Part shown: piece by piece, positions 1-10,437 of the stretch
Position numbering within the stretch: the stretch's first letter is position 1
Layout: the number at the start of each line of letters is the position of its first letter
DNA from: Neoechinorhynchus agilis
Taxonomy: Eukaryota > Acanthocephala
Assembly: GCA_051530055.1 (NCBI GenBank)
Contig: CM121341.1
Coordinates: 18,476,001-18,540,000 of the forward strand
Direction of reading: 5' to 3'
DNA: 64,000 bases
Made by a program: the position numbers and the translations under genes
Notes under the pieces: generated by a model
The model's database searches: none
What the model was told of the DNA's origin: nothing
What the model saw: the letters and a program-made list of their open reading frames with translations, nothing else

Positions 1-1490
1 GTGTAAGAGCACGGTGGATGAGTGACCTAATCCTCGAAATTTTGTATTTGCGAGGTTGGGCTGATGTCCATGGCACACCTCTCTTTCGGTACACCCTGGT
101 CGTGTAGTTTCCACTGGCTAATCGGTATATCCACACATCCAGGAACGGAAACTTACCATGGTCCTCCTCTTCGATCGTCCACTGAATATTGTCGTCCCTT
201 CCATTCAGTTCATGTTTAAGGCGATTCATATTAGTCTTTGAAGGGTCGATCAACAGGAACGTGTCGTCCACATATCTGGACCAGATATTAACCCCGATGG
301 CAAATGTTCGTCCTCCCAGTGCCGCATATACAGCTCAGCAAGCACAGGAGCTGACGGGCTGCCCATGGCTACTCCATCTTTCTGGTCATAGTCGATGCCG
401 TTGAACTGGAAGTTGCAGAATCTGGTGCAAAACTGCAATAGCTTTCGCCAGTCGCTATTAGTTAAATTCCATTCAGTGTTCGTAGACAGGAGAGGAACTG
501 CGAGATCTATTGCCACATCGACAGGAATTTTGGTGAAGAGGGAGATCACATCTGCCGACAGCATCCTATACTGGGAATTCCAAGACGATTTCAATCTTGA
601 AACGAAATCCGCTCCAGAGGAAACCACTCTCTCTGAAGATCCCATTGCGCTCCTCAACATGCCAGCTACTCTCCTTGAGATGTTCGTGCAGAAAGTGGAG
701 TGTGTCGCAATTATTGGTCTGAATTTGATAGGCTCTTTATGTACTTTCGCAAGCAAATACATTTTGGGCGTTTTCGCATCGGTTGATCTAAGGATCTTAT
801 AATCCCCATCCGGAAGCTTGCCTTGTTTTTTAAGGTTCAAAAGAAAAGAATTGAATTCTTTTTCACGACTAGACGTTGGGCATCTTGATATTCTTGCAAA
901 TTCGACTCCATTTAAGATTTCCTCTCCAGCACTTATATACTGTTGCTGACTTAATACACAATACTCATATCCTTTATCGATCTTCACTGGAACTATCTGC
1001 GTGAGCGACTTGAGCATATTGACCCCTCTTAACATCCTTTGTGATACATTGAAATTCACCCCACGATTCTTGAAGACAGATTCATAGAAACGCTCAAGTT
1101 TCCAGATCGGGATATTTAGATTATCACGTTCCGTTGTCATTGCGATCGTCTCTAACCTGATCCTATAGTCGATTCTCCTCGGTGCATTGTACGGAACAAA
1201 ATCCGAACCATAGCTAAGCAGCTCCAGGACTTCATTCGGCAAAACCACCCCTGAAATATTGCGGATAGAATCAGTATGTTCTGACGCGGCAAAGAGTCGG
1301 TTGTTTGTAAGATTCGCGATTTTATTCAGGTGTCGTCTATAGATCCATCTCTATTCGTTCAGTTATAGCCGATAGCAGTGATGGATAGAACTCCTGATCG
1401 ACCAATCCCTTTAAGACGTTCGCCTTTGTTTCTCTGACCTTGCCAGACATCGATCTGATTGTCCCATCCATGAGATTGAACATCATGCCC
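1..1490 (-). mobile_element. Penelope-like element, RT part
   Basis: On the minus strand this reads as the N-terminal and palm part of a Penelope-like reverse transcriptase. Visible landmarks in order are a template-contact block (YLLAKVHKEP, RPIIATHS), motif A (SADVISLFTKIP), the B-like block GVAMGSPSAPVLAELYM, and near position 250 the catalytic RYVDDTFLLID followed by FPFLDVWIYR. The wording of these blocks is typical of PLEs and not of LINEs. The N-terminal region continues upstream to about 1490, and the element runs off the left window edge before the GIY-YIG domain. It is degenerate, with at least two frame changes. A 3' PLE piece in the opposite orientation abuts its 5' end, the inverted arrangement known for Penelope. 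Confidence 0.85.
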
Positions 1491-1810
1491 TTTCGACTGC
1501 TCAACACGGATATTAGTTCCGCGGTGGTGGCCCATGCAAAAAACACAGGGCACACTATTGATTTTAGTGGCGCTACAACACTAGTTTGCAATGAACGGCG
1601 TTTCGAACGTATTATCATCGAATCCTTGTATATAAATAGGTTCGAAACGTTCGAGGGCAATAAACCTGATTTCCAATTAAGGATGCGACTCCCACCGGAT
1701 GTTATGTGACGCGTGAATTGAGAATCCCTGTTATATGTGTTTTAGATCACTGAAGAAGATCCGAGATAGTGGATCGAAATATCCAATAAATTCTTAATTT
1801 CATTTATCTC
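1485..1810 (+). mobile_element. Penelope-like element, inverted 3' end
   Basis: The plus-strand reading (SAVVAHAKNTGHTIDF, then ERIIIESLYI and FEGNKPDF) is the C-terminal tail of a PLE GIY-YIG endonuclease. It matches the tail of the copy near 36830-36970 (GHMIDINDAYLLVCN, VIIEAMFIQ, FEGNKTDY). The coding part ends at about 1709. At 1750-1780 lies a hairpin of the form CTGAAGA-A-GATCC-loop-GGATC-GAAATAT, the same 3' structure seen in other PLE copies here. The piece is oriented opposite to the RT fragment at 1-1490, so the two form a head-to-head arrangement. Confidence 0.8.
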
Positions 1811-1883
1811 TCCTATCAACAAATAACAATGAATTCTCTTTTCAACAATAAATTAATATTATCTACTAGCTTACCGCAAGCAG

Positions 1884-2519
1884 TTGGCTTGGGACCTTCC
1901 CCTAATAAAGAAGATTCACGAATCCTTTAACGATCTTCTCACAAAGGAATCGGGAGCCTGGCTAAATGCACTCCCCGCCCCGACAATCGGAACTCTTCTA
2001 GAGGATTCTACGTTAAGGGTCGCAGTTTCTTTTAGATTGGGCCAGGATATTTGTATCCCGCATCGCTGTCGCTGCGGCTCTATGGTTGACGCTAATGGCA
2101 GACACGGACTCTGTTGTGAAATGTCCAGAGGGAGGAAGCGACCTGACGGTGTCACGGTTTTTCTATGGCGGGAGGGAAAACCGCTTTTATGGGATGCGAC
2201 TTGTGTGGACACGCTTGCCCCTAGTAATTTTCCCTTTTCATAAAAGAGCCCTGGAGGTTCAGCGGTTGTAGCTGAGGAACGAAAGCGTTCAAAATATAGA
2301 GAGCTCCTAAGGAATTACTATTTCGTCCCTTTTGCCGTGGATAGTTATGGAGCCTTAGGACTATCAGCGCTCACTTTCCTCGACGATTTGGGACGAAGGA
2401 CGAAAAGAATGAGAGGGGAACCGCCCTCGAGAAATTTCCTTGCTCAACGAATCGCAATTGCGATACAGCGAGGGAACGCTGCCAGTATACTAGCGACGTC
2501 GGGATGTTTTCAAGAATGA
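1884..2519 (+). mobile_element. RLE-type LINE fragment A, C-terminus
   Basis: This is the C-terminal part of a non-LTR retrotransposon polyprotein. It reads [18 protein letters not shown], a zinc knuckle ([19 protein letters not shown]), the endonuclease core [15 protein letters not shown] with [12 protein letters not shown], and the terminal block IAIAIQRGNAASILA. Compared with the copy at 19950-22945 it lacks about 35 residues between the knuckle and the KRPDG motif, and it has a frame change near 2240. It is dead, lacks any RT domain, and immediately follows the PLE piece to its left. Confidence 0.85.
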
Positions 2520-2529
2520 AAAACGAAAT

Positions 2530-2915
2530 AGTAAAATAAACTATGAATTTTTTAATTTTCTTAAATTTTCAAAATGCAGTACCATTTTAAGGTACTGCAC
2601 ATATAAACGTTAAGAAATCTTTGTTCCTGCATATAGGCTAATATAATTTTTTCACCTTTGTTTTCCGAATCAAAGTTCACTTTCGTGCTCGCCTGTTCGA
2701 AAATTTAAGGCTATCTTCAATTTAGACTGTTCATTGTTTAAGCTCGCATTAAAGATCATATCTTTGTTCAGTTTCGTCACGTATACAGCGAGAGATTATA
2801 TTTTTTATCGATTGAACGTGATTTTATGCTCCCAATATCCCTAACAAAATCCGCTTAAGCTATTTGTGTTTATTATTGATATAATTCTAACAAAGTTATC
2901 GCCTTACAACTCACA
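2530..2915. other. AT-rich intergenic stretch
   Basis: No coding signal is seen on either strand. The stretch separates the LINE fragment from the 3' end of the minus-strand PHD-finger gene, and probably holds that gene's 3' UTR. Confidence 0.5.
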
Positions 2916-2917
2916 GC

Positions 2918-3962
2918 TCACTGATTGTTACTATCAAGGCATTTTCGGCATGAAAAGTACATATTTCTTTCTAGAAACTCTCCTCGGTCTTGTAATGCGC
3001 ATGGGAAGTGGAACATTCGACCACAAGCAGTGCAATCAATCGAAGCCATTTTTTCTCCACACAATTCGCATTGACACTCACCCGCCTTCAACAACGCCTT
3101 TTCTAATCCTCGCAAACGACGTCTTTCAATTCTGAGCCGTTTAGTACCACCAACGCACATTTCGTGGAACCAAATCTTATCAATCAGAATCTCGATGAAA
3201 AATAAGAACCTCGTTGAAATTCAGATTTTTATTGTGTTCACAAATATTTCCAGGTGCAATGAGTGGAATGATCGATTTGGGTGCCACATATGGACCGTAT
3301 AGATTGTCATATAAACCAGAAGTAGTATCTCTCCTATTGCAAAGACAGCATTTGGTACCCATGGAAGGGCAGGTCGAACCGTTAGTCCGAGGACATCGAA
3401 GCAAAGTCTCAGCCTGGCCTATTTTCGCCTTTCTTGTCACTCTTTGTGATACGAACGTTGGAACATGAAGGCAATATTTGCCAGATTGATCCTGCGAAAG
3501 GAAACACGCTCTAGATTCGGCAATCTTGGCATCGTCTCTTTTCTTTGGACCGTACTTTGCTTGGAGCTGGCGTCCTATTATTTGAGCCTCGTCGTCAAAA
3601 AATGTTTCCTTTTTCTTCTTCTTGTTTCTCTTTCGTTTTACTGGTTTTGGAGGCGAATCATCGGCAGGTTTTCGTTTTCGTAGAGGTTTAGGTGCTTCTT
3701 CTTTTATGTCAACTGCCGGACACTCCAAATCAGTAGGTATTTCTTGATCAGTATGCATAGAGTCCACTTGATTGTCATCCTGTACACTGATGACCTTTTC
3801 AATCGTTGTTACTCCACATGCATCTTGGCTATGCACTGTTATTTCATTGGAAACACTACATTTATGATTGCAATCAGTAATTGATCCATCGACATCAATT
3901 TCGCTGGTTTGTTGATTTAACATAGACTGGCCGTTCTGCGTTATTTCCGATTGAGGATCCAT
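2918..3962 (-). CDS. Extended-PHD-finger nuclear protein, RAI1/TCF20-like
   Basis: Two exons join across a 34-nt intron (3176-3209; GTTCTT at the donor, TAAG at the acceptor, phase 0). The N-terminal half is acidic and Ser/Thr-rich, followed by a basic nuclear-localisation region (KPVKRKRNKKKKKE). The C-terminal half is an extended PHD finger: CCLCNRRD, then GLYDNLYGPY before the intron, and IWFHEMC, CQCELCGEKMASIDC, CGRMFHFPCA and a final FSCRKC after it. The order (CxxC, W-H-E-xC, CxxC, C-xx-C-xxx-FHFPC) matches the C-terminal ePHD of RAI1/TCF20 and MLL-type proteins, which bind nucleosomes. The start is taken at the ATG at 3962 because an AG preceded by pyrimidines ends 2 nt upstream; an upstream ATG at 4025 is less likely. 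The protein is about 335 residues, far shorter than vertebrate RAI1 or TCF20. Confidence 0.65.
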
Positions 3963-4720
3963 TTCTGAAACACCGAGGGAATTGGAGAAAGACACACAAC
4001 GGGGTGTCGGGACACCAATGATCATGACAGTGAGAATTCCGTGTTAATAAATATAAATAAAATATAGGCTTTCGACGATAACCTTTACCTCTATTCAAAA
4101 ACCTTGAAATTTGTGTTAGAGACAGGTGGTGATAGAAACAAATACAGCCTTTTTTGTAGATTGTTGCGCCTCGGAAACTTACGCTTTTATGCTACGGCAA
4201 ACGTCTTCACCACATTACAAATCGCAGATTTTGATGATCTGATCGACAATTATTGACGTGATTGTTATTTTAGCTCATACAAATACATAAATTATTCAAA
4301 AGTTAAGGGGGGGATCATTGAGAATGTCAAAAACAATTGTCAAGTATGTGTATGATTCGAGATTTACATTTGTAGAATTCAAGGTTTACAAATCTCGCTA
4401 TTGCATAAACTAAAACATGAGAAGAGCTATTGTATTTGATTGCGGTACTATTTATATACTGACTGCCATGTAAACATAGTCGTCATAATGAATCGATACG
4501 AACGAGAATCGATTCAAACTATGGAGTGCTTTTACAATGGAGCGCAGAAGCAATGAAAGCAATCTGGAACTGATTTTCCCATCGGGTACAACAATAAAAA
4601 ACATTGGTATGACCCATAGTTTGAGAAGGAATTCCAAAATTTTCTTGGTTCTTGTGTCCAGCCCAAAGAACGAGCACGCCTACTCGCTAGGTAGTTTTCA
4701 CGTTTTATTAATCCTGTCGA
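3963..4720. other. Upstream region of the PHD gene, no firm gene
   Basis: The stretch is AT-rich and presumably contains the leader exon or promoter of the minus-strand PHD gene. A short plus-strand reading from the ATG at 4537 looks weakly coding but has no recognisable domain and soon runs into the repeat that begins near 4725. Confidence 0.3.
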
Positions 4721-4724
4721 TTGA

Positions 4725-5110
4725 TACTAAAATGGAAGACCGCTCCTTTTGTCTCGCTTCTGCGCAGACTCAATTGCCCCAAAACGATAGCCGGGCACCA
4801 TCGAGGCAGTCGGTTTAAACAGAGATGACGGAAAAATGTCCGACGGCACATCCACAGTTCCGTGGAAAAGAGGCCGTCTTCTTGGGACTTCATCTGCCCG
4901 AATACGATTGCTAAGAGCAACTTGTCTCTTGCAGTTTCAAGATCCGAAGTGGTGAATAGGTCGGAAGACCGAAAAAGGAAGAAGTACAAATGGATTGATC
5001 GATCGCTCTACATTTCAGACACCTTTCGCCATTGAGCCAATTGGTGCCGTCGGACCAAGCACCGCAGAACGTTTAACCAAGGTTGGAAAATCGTAACAAC
5101 AAACGACCAT
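4725..5110 (+). repeat. Dispersed repeat of unknown origin, copy 1
   Basis: About 385 bp that recur in the same orientation at 35290-35680, with long stretches of identity (for example AGAGGCCGTCTTCTTGGGAC and GTGGTGAA followed by a GGAAGAAGTACAAAT block). The plus strand of the second copy is open for 98 codons with a basic end (GKRKKYKLLDRSTF), while this copy has stops. No transposon domain is recognised. It may be a duplicated host gene fragment or an untyped repeat. Confidence 0.6.
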
Positions 5111-5515
5111 CGTGCGGCCAATTATTTTTATCAGAGAATCAACTGTACGATTTAGAAAGGGATCCCATCGGTACTCTGAGCGTCCGAAATTGTAACTTTT
5201 TTAAAAGAATCTCAAAAAATCCTTAAGATACATTGATAAAAAAATCTAGGAAGAGTTGTTGTAACTGAATAGGCTATAGCGTATACAAATGATCTTGCAG
5301 CAATCCCTATTTGATCCTTAAACTTTCTACTCCAGTGAGGGAGAACCGCCATAACTCAAAGTGCGAAGATAATGAAATACTGTTAAGACTTGCCGACATA
5401 AAAAAGATTAAAAGTTTGCTGAAAATAAAATAAGGAATTGGTACAAACTATTTTGAATTTCTCTTTTCTAAAATGCAAAAATTGTTTCTAATTCCATCAA
5501 TTTATTAGCTCCGAA

Positions 5516-5821
5516 ATTAAGAATTTTTTGTCCTGTGATGAAAAAACTCATCGCATTTATGCATTTGCAGTCTTACCAATGGAACAAGTGCCTTTAGAAC
5601 TATTGCAGGCAGAAAAGATTCGAGATGTTTCTATAAATGATGACGCAAATATGTTGACAGTTAGAAACCGCTACAATCAAGGAGAATTGAACTGTTCATT
5701 CATCGCAGAAATCAATGGCTTACTCCCTAGTAGCGCACATCGGTCATCATGCGCCTCATGCAGCACGAATTGTGCTGTGCTCCAAGCGGTCGCGCAAAGC
5801 GAATTCCGCTTGCCTGTTTAA
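5516..5821 (+). CDS. Possible coding exon, unassigned
   Basis: After a plausible acceptor (TTTATTAG) the plus strand stays open for about 100 codons (LSCDEKTHRIYAFAVLPMEQ, then VPLELLQAEKIRDVSINDD and a Cys-rich end CASCSTNC). No in-frame ATG lies near the start, so if real it would be an internal or last exon. I recognise no domain. The open stretch could be chance or the remains of a duplicated gene. Confidence 0.2.
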   Translation: MKNFLSCDEKTHRIYAFAVLPMEQVPLELLQAEKIRDVSINDDANMLTVRNRYNQGELNCSFIAEINGLLPSSAHRSSCASCSTNCAVLQAVAQSEFRLPV

Positions 5822-5981
5822 CCAAAATGTTCGCAAAAAGGACTAAAATGTTCAGAAAATTAAATGCAAATAAGTGTTACTGATTCGAATTCGAGGTGCA
5901 TGTATTCAGCTTCCTTTCGCATTCAGTGATGTCTTGACATAATCTTGACGTTCGAATAATTTGCAAAGATCTTTAGATTTT

Positions 5982-6370
5982 CACATCGGAGAATTTCATC
6001 AATCTCCATTGATGTTTAGAGTGCATTTAAAATTTAGGATTTGTTTAACAAACAGCAGTGCGTTACAGTCTCTAAATTTCGTCATTGCACACGAAATCAA
6101 ATATCCTCTAATAATTTTGCTTTTAAATTTTTTGTGAAAAGGTTTTAAGATTTCACATCTGAGAGTTTCATCAATCACCATTGATGTTTAAAATGCGTTT
6201 AGAATTTAGGATTTGTTTAACAAAAAGTCGTGCGTTTAGTATCTAAATTTCGTCATTTCAAATGAAATCAAAAATCATCTAATAACCTTACTTATAGTAA
6301 AGACTTGAGCAAACAGTCTTATTATTTTAAATCTGAGAATTTCTTTAATTCTTATTGTTGTTTTTTACAA
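5982..6370. repeat. Tandem repeat, period about 172-175 bp
   Basis: A unit beginning CACATCGGAGAATTTCATCA at 5982 recurs at 6154 and, truncated and more diverged, near 6330. The units share the blocks CATTGATGTTTA, TTTAGGATTTGTTTAACAAA and CTAAATTTCGTCATT. About 2.3 copies are present and end at the 3' end of LINE copy B. The repeat is AT-rich and shows no coding potential. Confidence 0.7.
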
Positions 6371-6402
6371 TCATAGGTTTTATTTTGAAGATATAAACAT
6401 AA

Positions 6403-8970
6403 TTATTCGCCGTCCTCAGCCGCAATTGTTGCCAGAATGCTTGCAGTGTTTCCTCTCAACACGGCGATGCTGATATTTTGAATCAGGTATTGATCTGAGT
6501 TTGCATCACCGGTTATAACCTGAAGGCGTCGCTTCAGGTCTCTCAGGAGTTGAAGAGCCTCGCTACCGAGAAATCCGTAGGTCTCAGCTCCAAAATGCAC
6601 AAACACATAGCCCGAGCTAAATCGAGGTATTTCGCCGTTTTCAGTCCTTCCGCAGCGCTCGCTGCACCTCCAGCTTGAACCACCGAGAACTTTAGATTGG
6701 TGTCTGCGAGTGTATCGACACAAGCGGCGTCCCAGAGGAGACATTTACCCTCCGGAAATGCGGTAACCCCCATCAGGTCTACGCCCGTCGTCCCTACAGA
6801 GGTTTACAGGTTCCAAAATATTGTGGATATTTACCGCGTAACAAGTGCCCGGCTCAGCACCATGTTAATTTCGGCATATCTTGCGAATCTGTCGGCTGAT
6901 TTTCAACAGATGAGACCATGACGACCCTACGAATCACCCCTTTGCACCCCAGCGGCAACGCTGCGGCAACGGTGGGGATGACACATCGGTAGTCCTAGTC
7001 TCATTGAAACTCCGACCGTACCGCTTCGTCGGAGAGGAGAGTACCCACAGATGCCAGCGGGACCGCGTTCAACCAAGCACCTGATTCTCTAGTGGAGACT
7101 GCCAACAACCTGGCACGAACAACGTCGTCGCTTGAGTCTGATAAGAGTGCTTTGAACTCTTGCGACGAGAGGTCGATCCCACACAGATTGTTTTTGGTCA
7201 TTCATAGGTACTTGATCGGAGTTGGTCAGTGTACACCACTCACTGATTTCCTCTTCAAAATGCCTATCAAGACGATACGCATCTTTCAAAATGCGCTGGG
7301 AGCCTAAAAATGCGGACATGGATATGTCTGCTGTTCTCCGGATGCCCAACCCGCCAGAAGATACAGGCAAGGTGCTTGTCGCCATGCCTCTTCTGACAGC
7401 TGGACATTTAAAACTTGTTCGAGACAGTCCTTTAATCTCTCATCTGGCTTGCCAAGCTGAAACTTGTGATTGAAAAACGGCGCAGTGCGTAGAGCATAAA
7501 GGAACTTGGGGATGAAGAGCGTGTTCTTTATCAAGAACAGAGCCTCGTGTGATCCAAGCTCACAGACCATATAGCAAGGCACCGATAATTTCCTTAGAAG
7601 GCTGTTAATTTCGTGTTCTATATTCCCATCGAAGACACAACTACCCAAAAGCTTAAGCAGGTCTAGGTCGATCATATCTATCCAGGGTGCAACATTTTCA
7701 AAGTCGCGCTTGATTACGTCTTTTGCAGGGCCCCTCTCTATGTTACGGAATAGAATTTCGAACTTTTCTGTGTTCAATTCAATGCCCAACTTGCTTCCCC
7801 CCATCTTGATTTTCTACAGGTCACGAAGAACTACCTGGGGATCGCCCCTAGCGTAGCATCGTCCAGGTACCAGCATTGAATTCCGCATCAAGAGAATGCG
7901 CTAATTCGCTCACTGTGAGCGCAAAAACCAATTGGACATAATGGGTTTCTCTGTTGATCGCCTCTTTCGGAAGGAATGATGTGATCGTTGAATACAAGAG
8001 GGGCCCCAGCTCCGTACGAATTTATAAAATACCCGTAAGCCTCCGGTGCGTGATCTCTGACAGCTTTTAAAAGCGAGCCGCGATTAACGGAATTGAAGGC
8101 GTTCCGGAAATCTAATTTCAGGATCACACACGTTTTGACGTTCTCATTGGCTTCCGCCCCGCAAGGTGTGCAGCAACCTAGTTGAACTGGACGAAGAATT
8201 TCAGCAACACCTTCTGAGGCTCGCCTAGAAATCACTTTCTCTGCTAGTCGTCTCAATGTACAGTCAATCGCGATGGGACGAATACCACCGTCCTTTTCTA
8301 AAGCGCAGAGGGAAGCGCCAAAAAACCATTCGATCGCTTTGGGTGGACAGGTTGTCCCCAGAGAAAACGCCGACTAACCGAGTCAAGGCGTTCAGGAGAA
8401 CATGAGATGGATCACCTACAGAGAAGGACATCATGTCCTTTAGGTGTTGAGGCGGAAGCCCGTCGAGCTCCTGTGCTGACCTATTTGCGAACGAAGAAAC
8501 GGCTGTCTTAACAGCATCAACCGAAAATTCTAACGGGGTGCACGAGGGATCATCTTTAAATATTCTAGATGACCGGAGGGTCGAGGATGTTTCTCTCTGA
8601 GAAGTTTGAGTTTTCGTATCATCTCTTGCGAATTCGTTGGTGGATGATAGAGTGCGAACCGCACCTCTCACATCACCATCGGCGAGTTTAGAAGACACTC
8701 TGGGTTCGGCTCGTATTCGGTGGCTTTGAAAAATCTCCTCTAAAAACGCGAGTTTTGCGTGTGACCTCTCCAAACGAATTGTCGGAGGACACCCGGTTTT
8801 TGATGAGGGTAACAAGGGACTCGTCAGATTGTACTCCAGCACAAAGTAGCAGTCTCGGGAATGCGAAAGGCGTGTCCAAAATTTTCCCCCTTTCGCAATT
8901 TTGATCTGCTTGTCACAGACCGGGCAATTATGTGTTAAGGCCTTCGGATCTCGGGCAGCATTCACCTCAT
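6403..8970 (-). mobile_element. RLE-type LINE copy B, nearly full length, decayed
   Basis: Read on the minus strand, the order is N-terminal Cys motif (CPVCDKQIKIAKGG near 8900), a linker with DGDVRGAVRTLSS, a pre-RT block (DGLPPQHLKDMMSF), RT motif 1 (PVQLGCCTPCGAEA), motif A (KLDFRNAFNSVNR), thumb (GSHEALFLIKNTLFIPKFL), the GAWLNAVPLASVGTLLSDE block, the endonuclease core (FPEGKCLLWDAACVDTLA) and the terminal block SIAVLRGNTASILA. The reading frame changes at least six times, and the catalytic YLDD region falls in a decayed stretch around 7850. It is the same family as copy D but clearly older. Confidence 0.85.
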
Positions 8971-8984
8971 CCCTCCAGAGTACT

Positions 8985-10070
8985 TGAAATTTCCGTTTGC
9001 CGCTTGCTATCTGTTGGTTGTTCGGACCAAAGTTGATTTTACGAATTTGCAGCGCCGGTCCTCTCGTGATGGCGATTCGTGGTTTGCTGAGATGGTTAAG
9101 TCCCGAGTGGATCGAGGGGACGGCGGTGGAATTGTTGACATGCCTATTGCTTGTAAGTTTTTGCTTGCGTAATATTCACGAACCTGATTTCTCTTTTTTG
9201 GTCAGCGATAGATTTACTATTTAGCGCTTGTTTGTTAGTAATTGTTTCGCAAGTTTTTCACTTCAACGTCGATCTTAAAATTTGTTCGAAACGCCGAAGA
9301 AGCGAAACGACAGATAAAGATTTGAAGCGGTTAGAGTCTTCTCCTGAGTCTGCAGCGGACGATGGTTTTCGGAGGAAAATTCGAGTAAGCTTTTTAGAAT
9401 TCGTTTAAAATTTAGGAAATTTTTAGCCATAAATCATGGTTCCTTTTTGTTTATTCAAAGCACTGCAGATTTTAAGTGCGCATGGATGAAATAACCGAAA
9501 TCGTACAATCTTTTTGGTCCTCATCTTCAGCGCTTAAATACAAAAATCATGATTCGCAGAATTTTTGAGTGTAATTTCGATTGATTCCAAATTTTCTATT
9601 ATTTTTCTAGGTTTCACAATAATAAAGCACAAAACGTGCAATCGACCACCCATTTAAATTATCTTTCAATTAAATTGTAATTTGGTGGAGTTTATAGATT
9701 ATGTATTGAGATACCTTCGCATTTTAAGTGCTACATCGATTGCTTAAAAGGAAACGACTGAACGTTAATGAAGTGTATCATTAGGTTACTTGAAAGCTGA
9801 ATAATTTTAAAGGTCAGAAAAGTGAAAATTCCAACGACTATTAATTTTAAGTCCCCGAAAAGAATCATTTTTAAATGTAAGATAAAGATGTTTAATGATT
9901 TGTGTAAATGGTGCTTGTTAAACTTATGTGTTTAGTTCAAGAAATGGGAAGTTACAGCCATCAGTAAGAGTGATTTTGTCTCAGGATTTTATATGATCAT
10001 TTCGCAAAGCTAGACGTTCGATTTCGGCTTGCCAAAGTCATCAAGAACATCCTTCCGGATGATAAACATT
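8985..10070. other. Non-coding, AT-rich, with one repeat motif
   Basis: No convincing gene on either strand. Near 9617-9650 is ACAATAATAAAGCACAAAAC followed by GTGCAATCGACCACC, a short motif that recurs at 11099-11145 and 37739-37785, so part of the stretch is repeat-derived. Confidence 0.5.
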
Positions 10071-10071
10071 G

Positions 10072-10233
10072 AATGGTGGGTAACATAATCCCGGTTACAG
10101 ATTCCTTTATTATTATGAAATATTTCGCGAATGTAAAAACTTACAAGCGATGACTGATGAGGCGATGTTTCCTCTTTCGAAATATTTCCTAATAATAAAG
10201 GAATCTGTAACCTGGACTAAGTTAACCACCATT
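10072..10233. repeat. Foldback element, about 160 bp
   Basis: A near-perfect palindrome. The left arm (ATGGTGGGTAAC, then AATCCCGGTTACAGATTCC and GAAATATTTCG) is the reverse complement of the right arm ending GTTAACCACCATT. The right arm carries CTGATGAGGCG followed by TTTCGAAATATTT, the same motif found at PLE 3' ends. It therefore looks like two inverted PLE termini with almost no body. Confidence 0.75.
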
Positions 10234-10437
10234 AAAAATTTATGCTTTATGCATTTGAACTCCGCAAAGCCATAAGCAGGAAAACTGATTGAAACTTTGC
10301 ATGATTAAACGTTTGCATTTTAGAATCACATAAACTAACCAGGAACGAATTGCTAAATAAAGTGGTCAACTTTCAATAGCAATCGATTGACAATAAACGT
10401 AGATACTAGACGTTGAAGCTGTTTTAAAATTTATCAT

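Noticed and set aside
5982-6370. CRISPR-like array
   Set aside because: The units are about 172 bp long, only about 2.3 are present, there are no short repeats with unique spacers, and the genome is eukaryotic.
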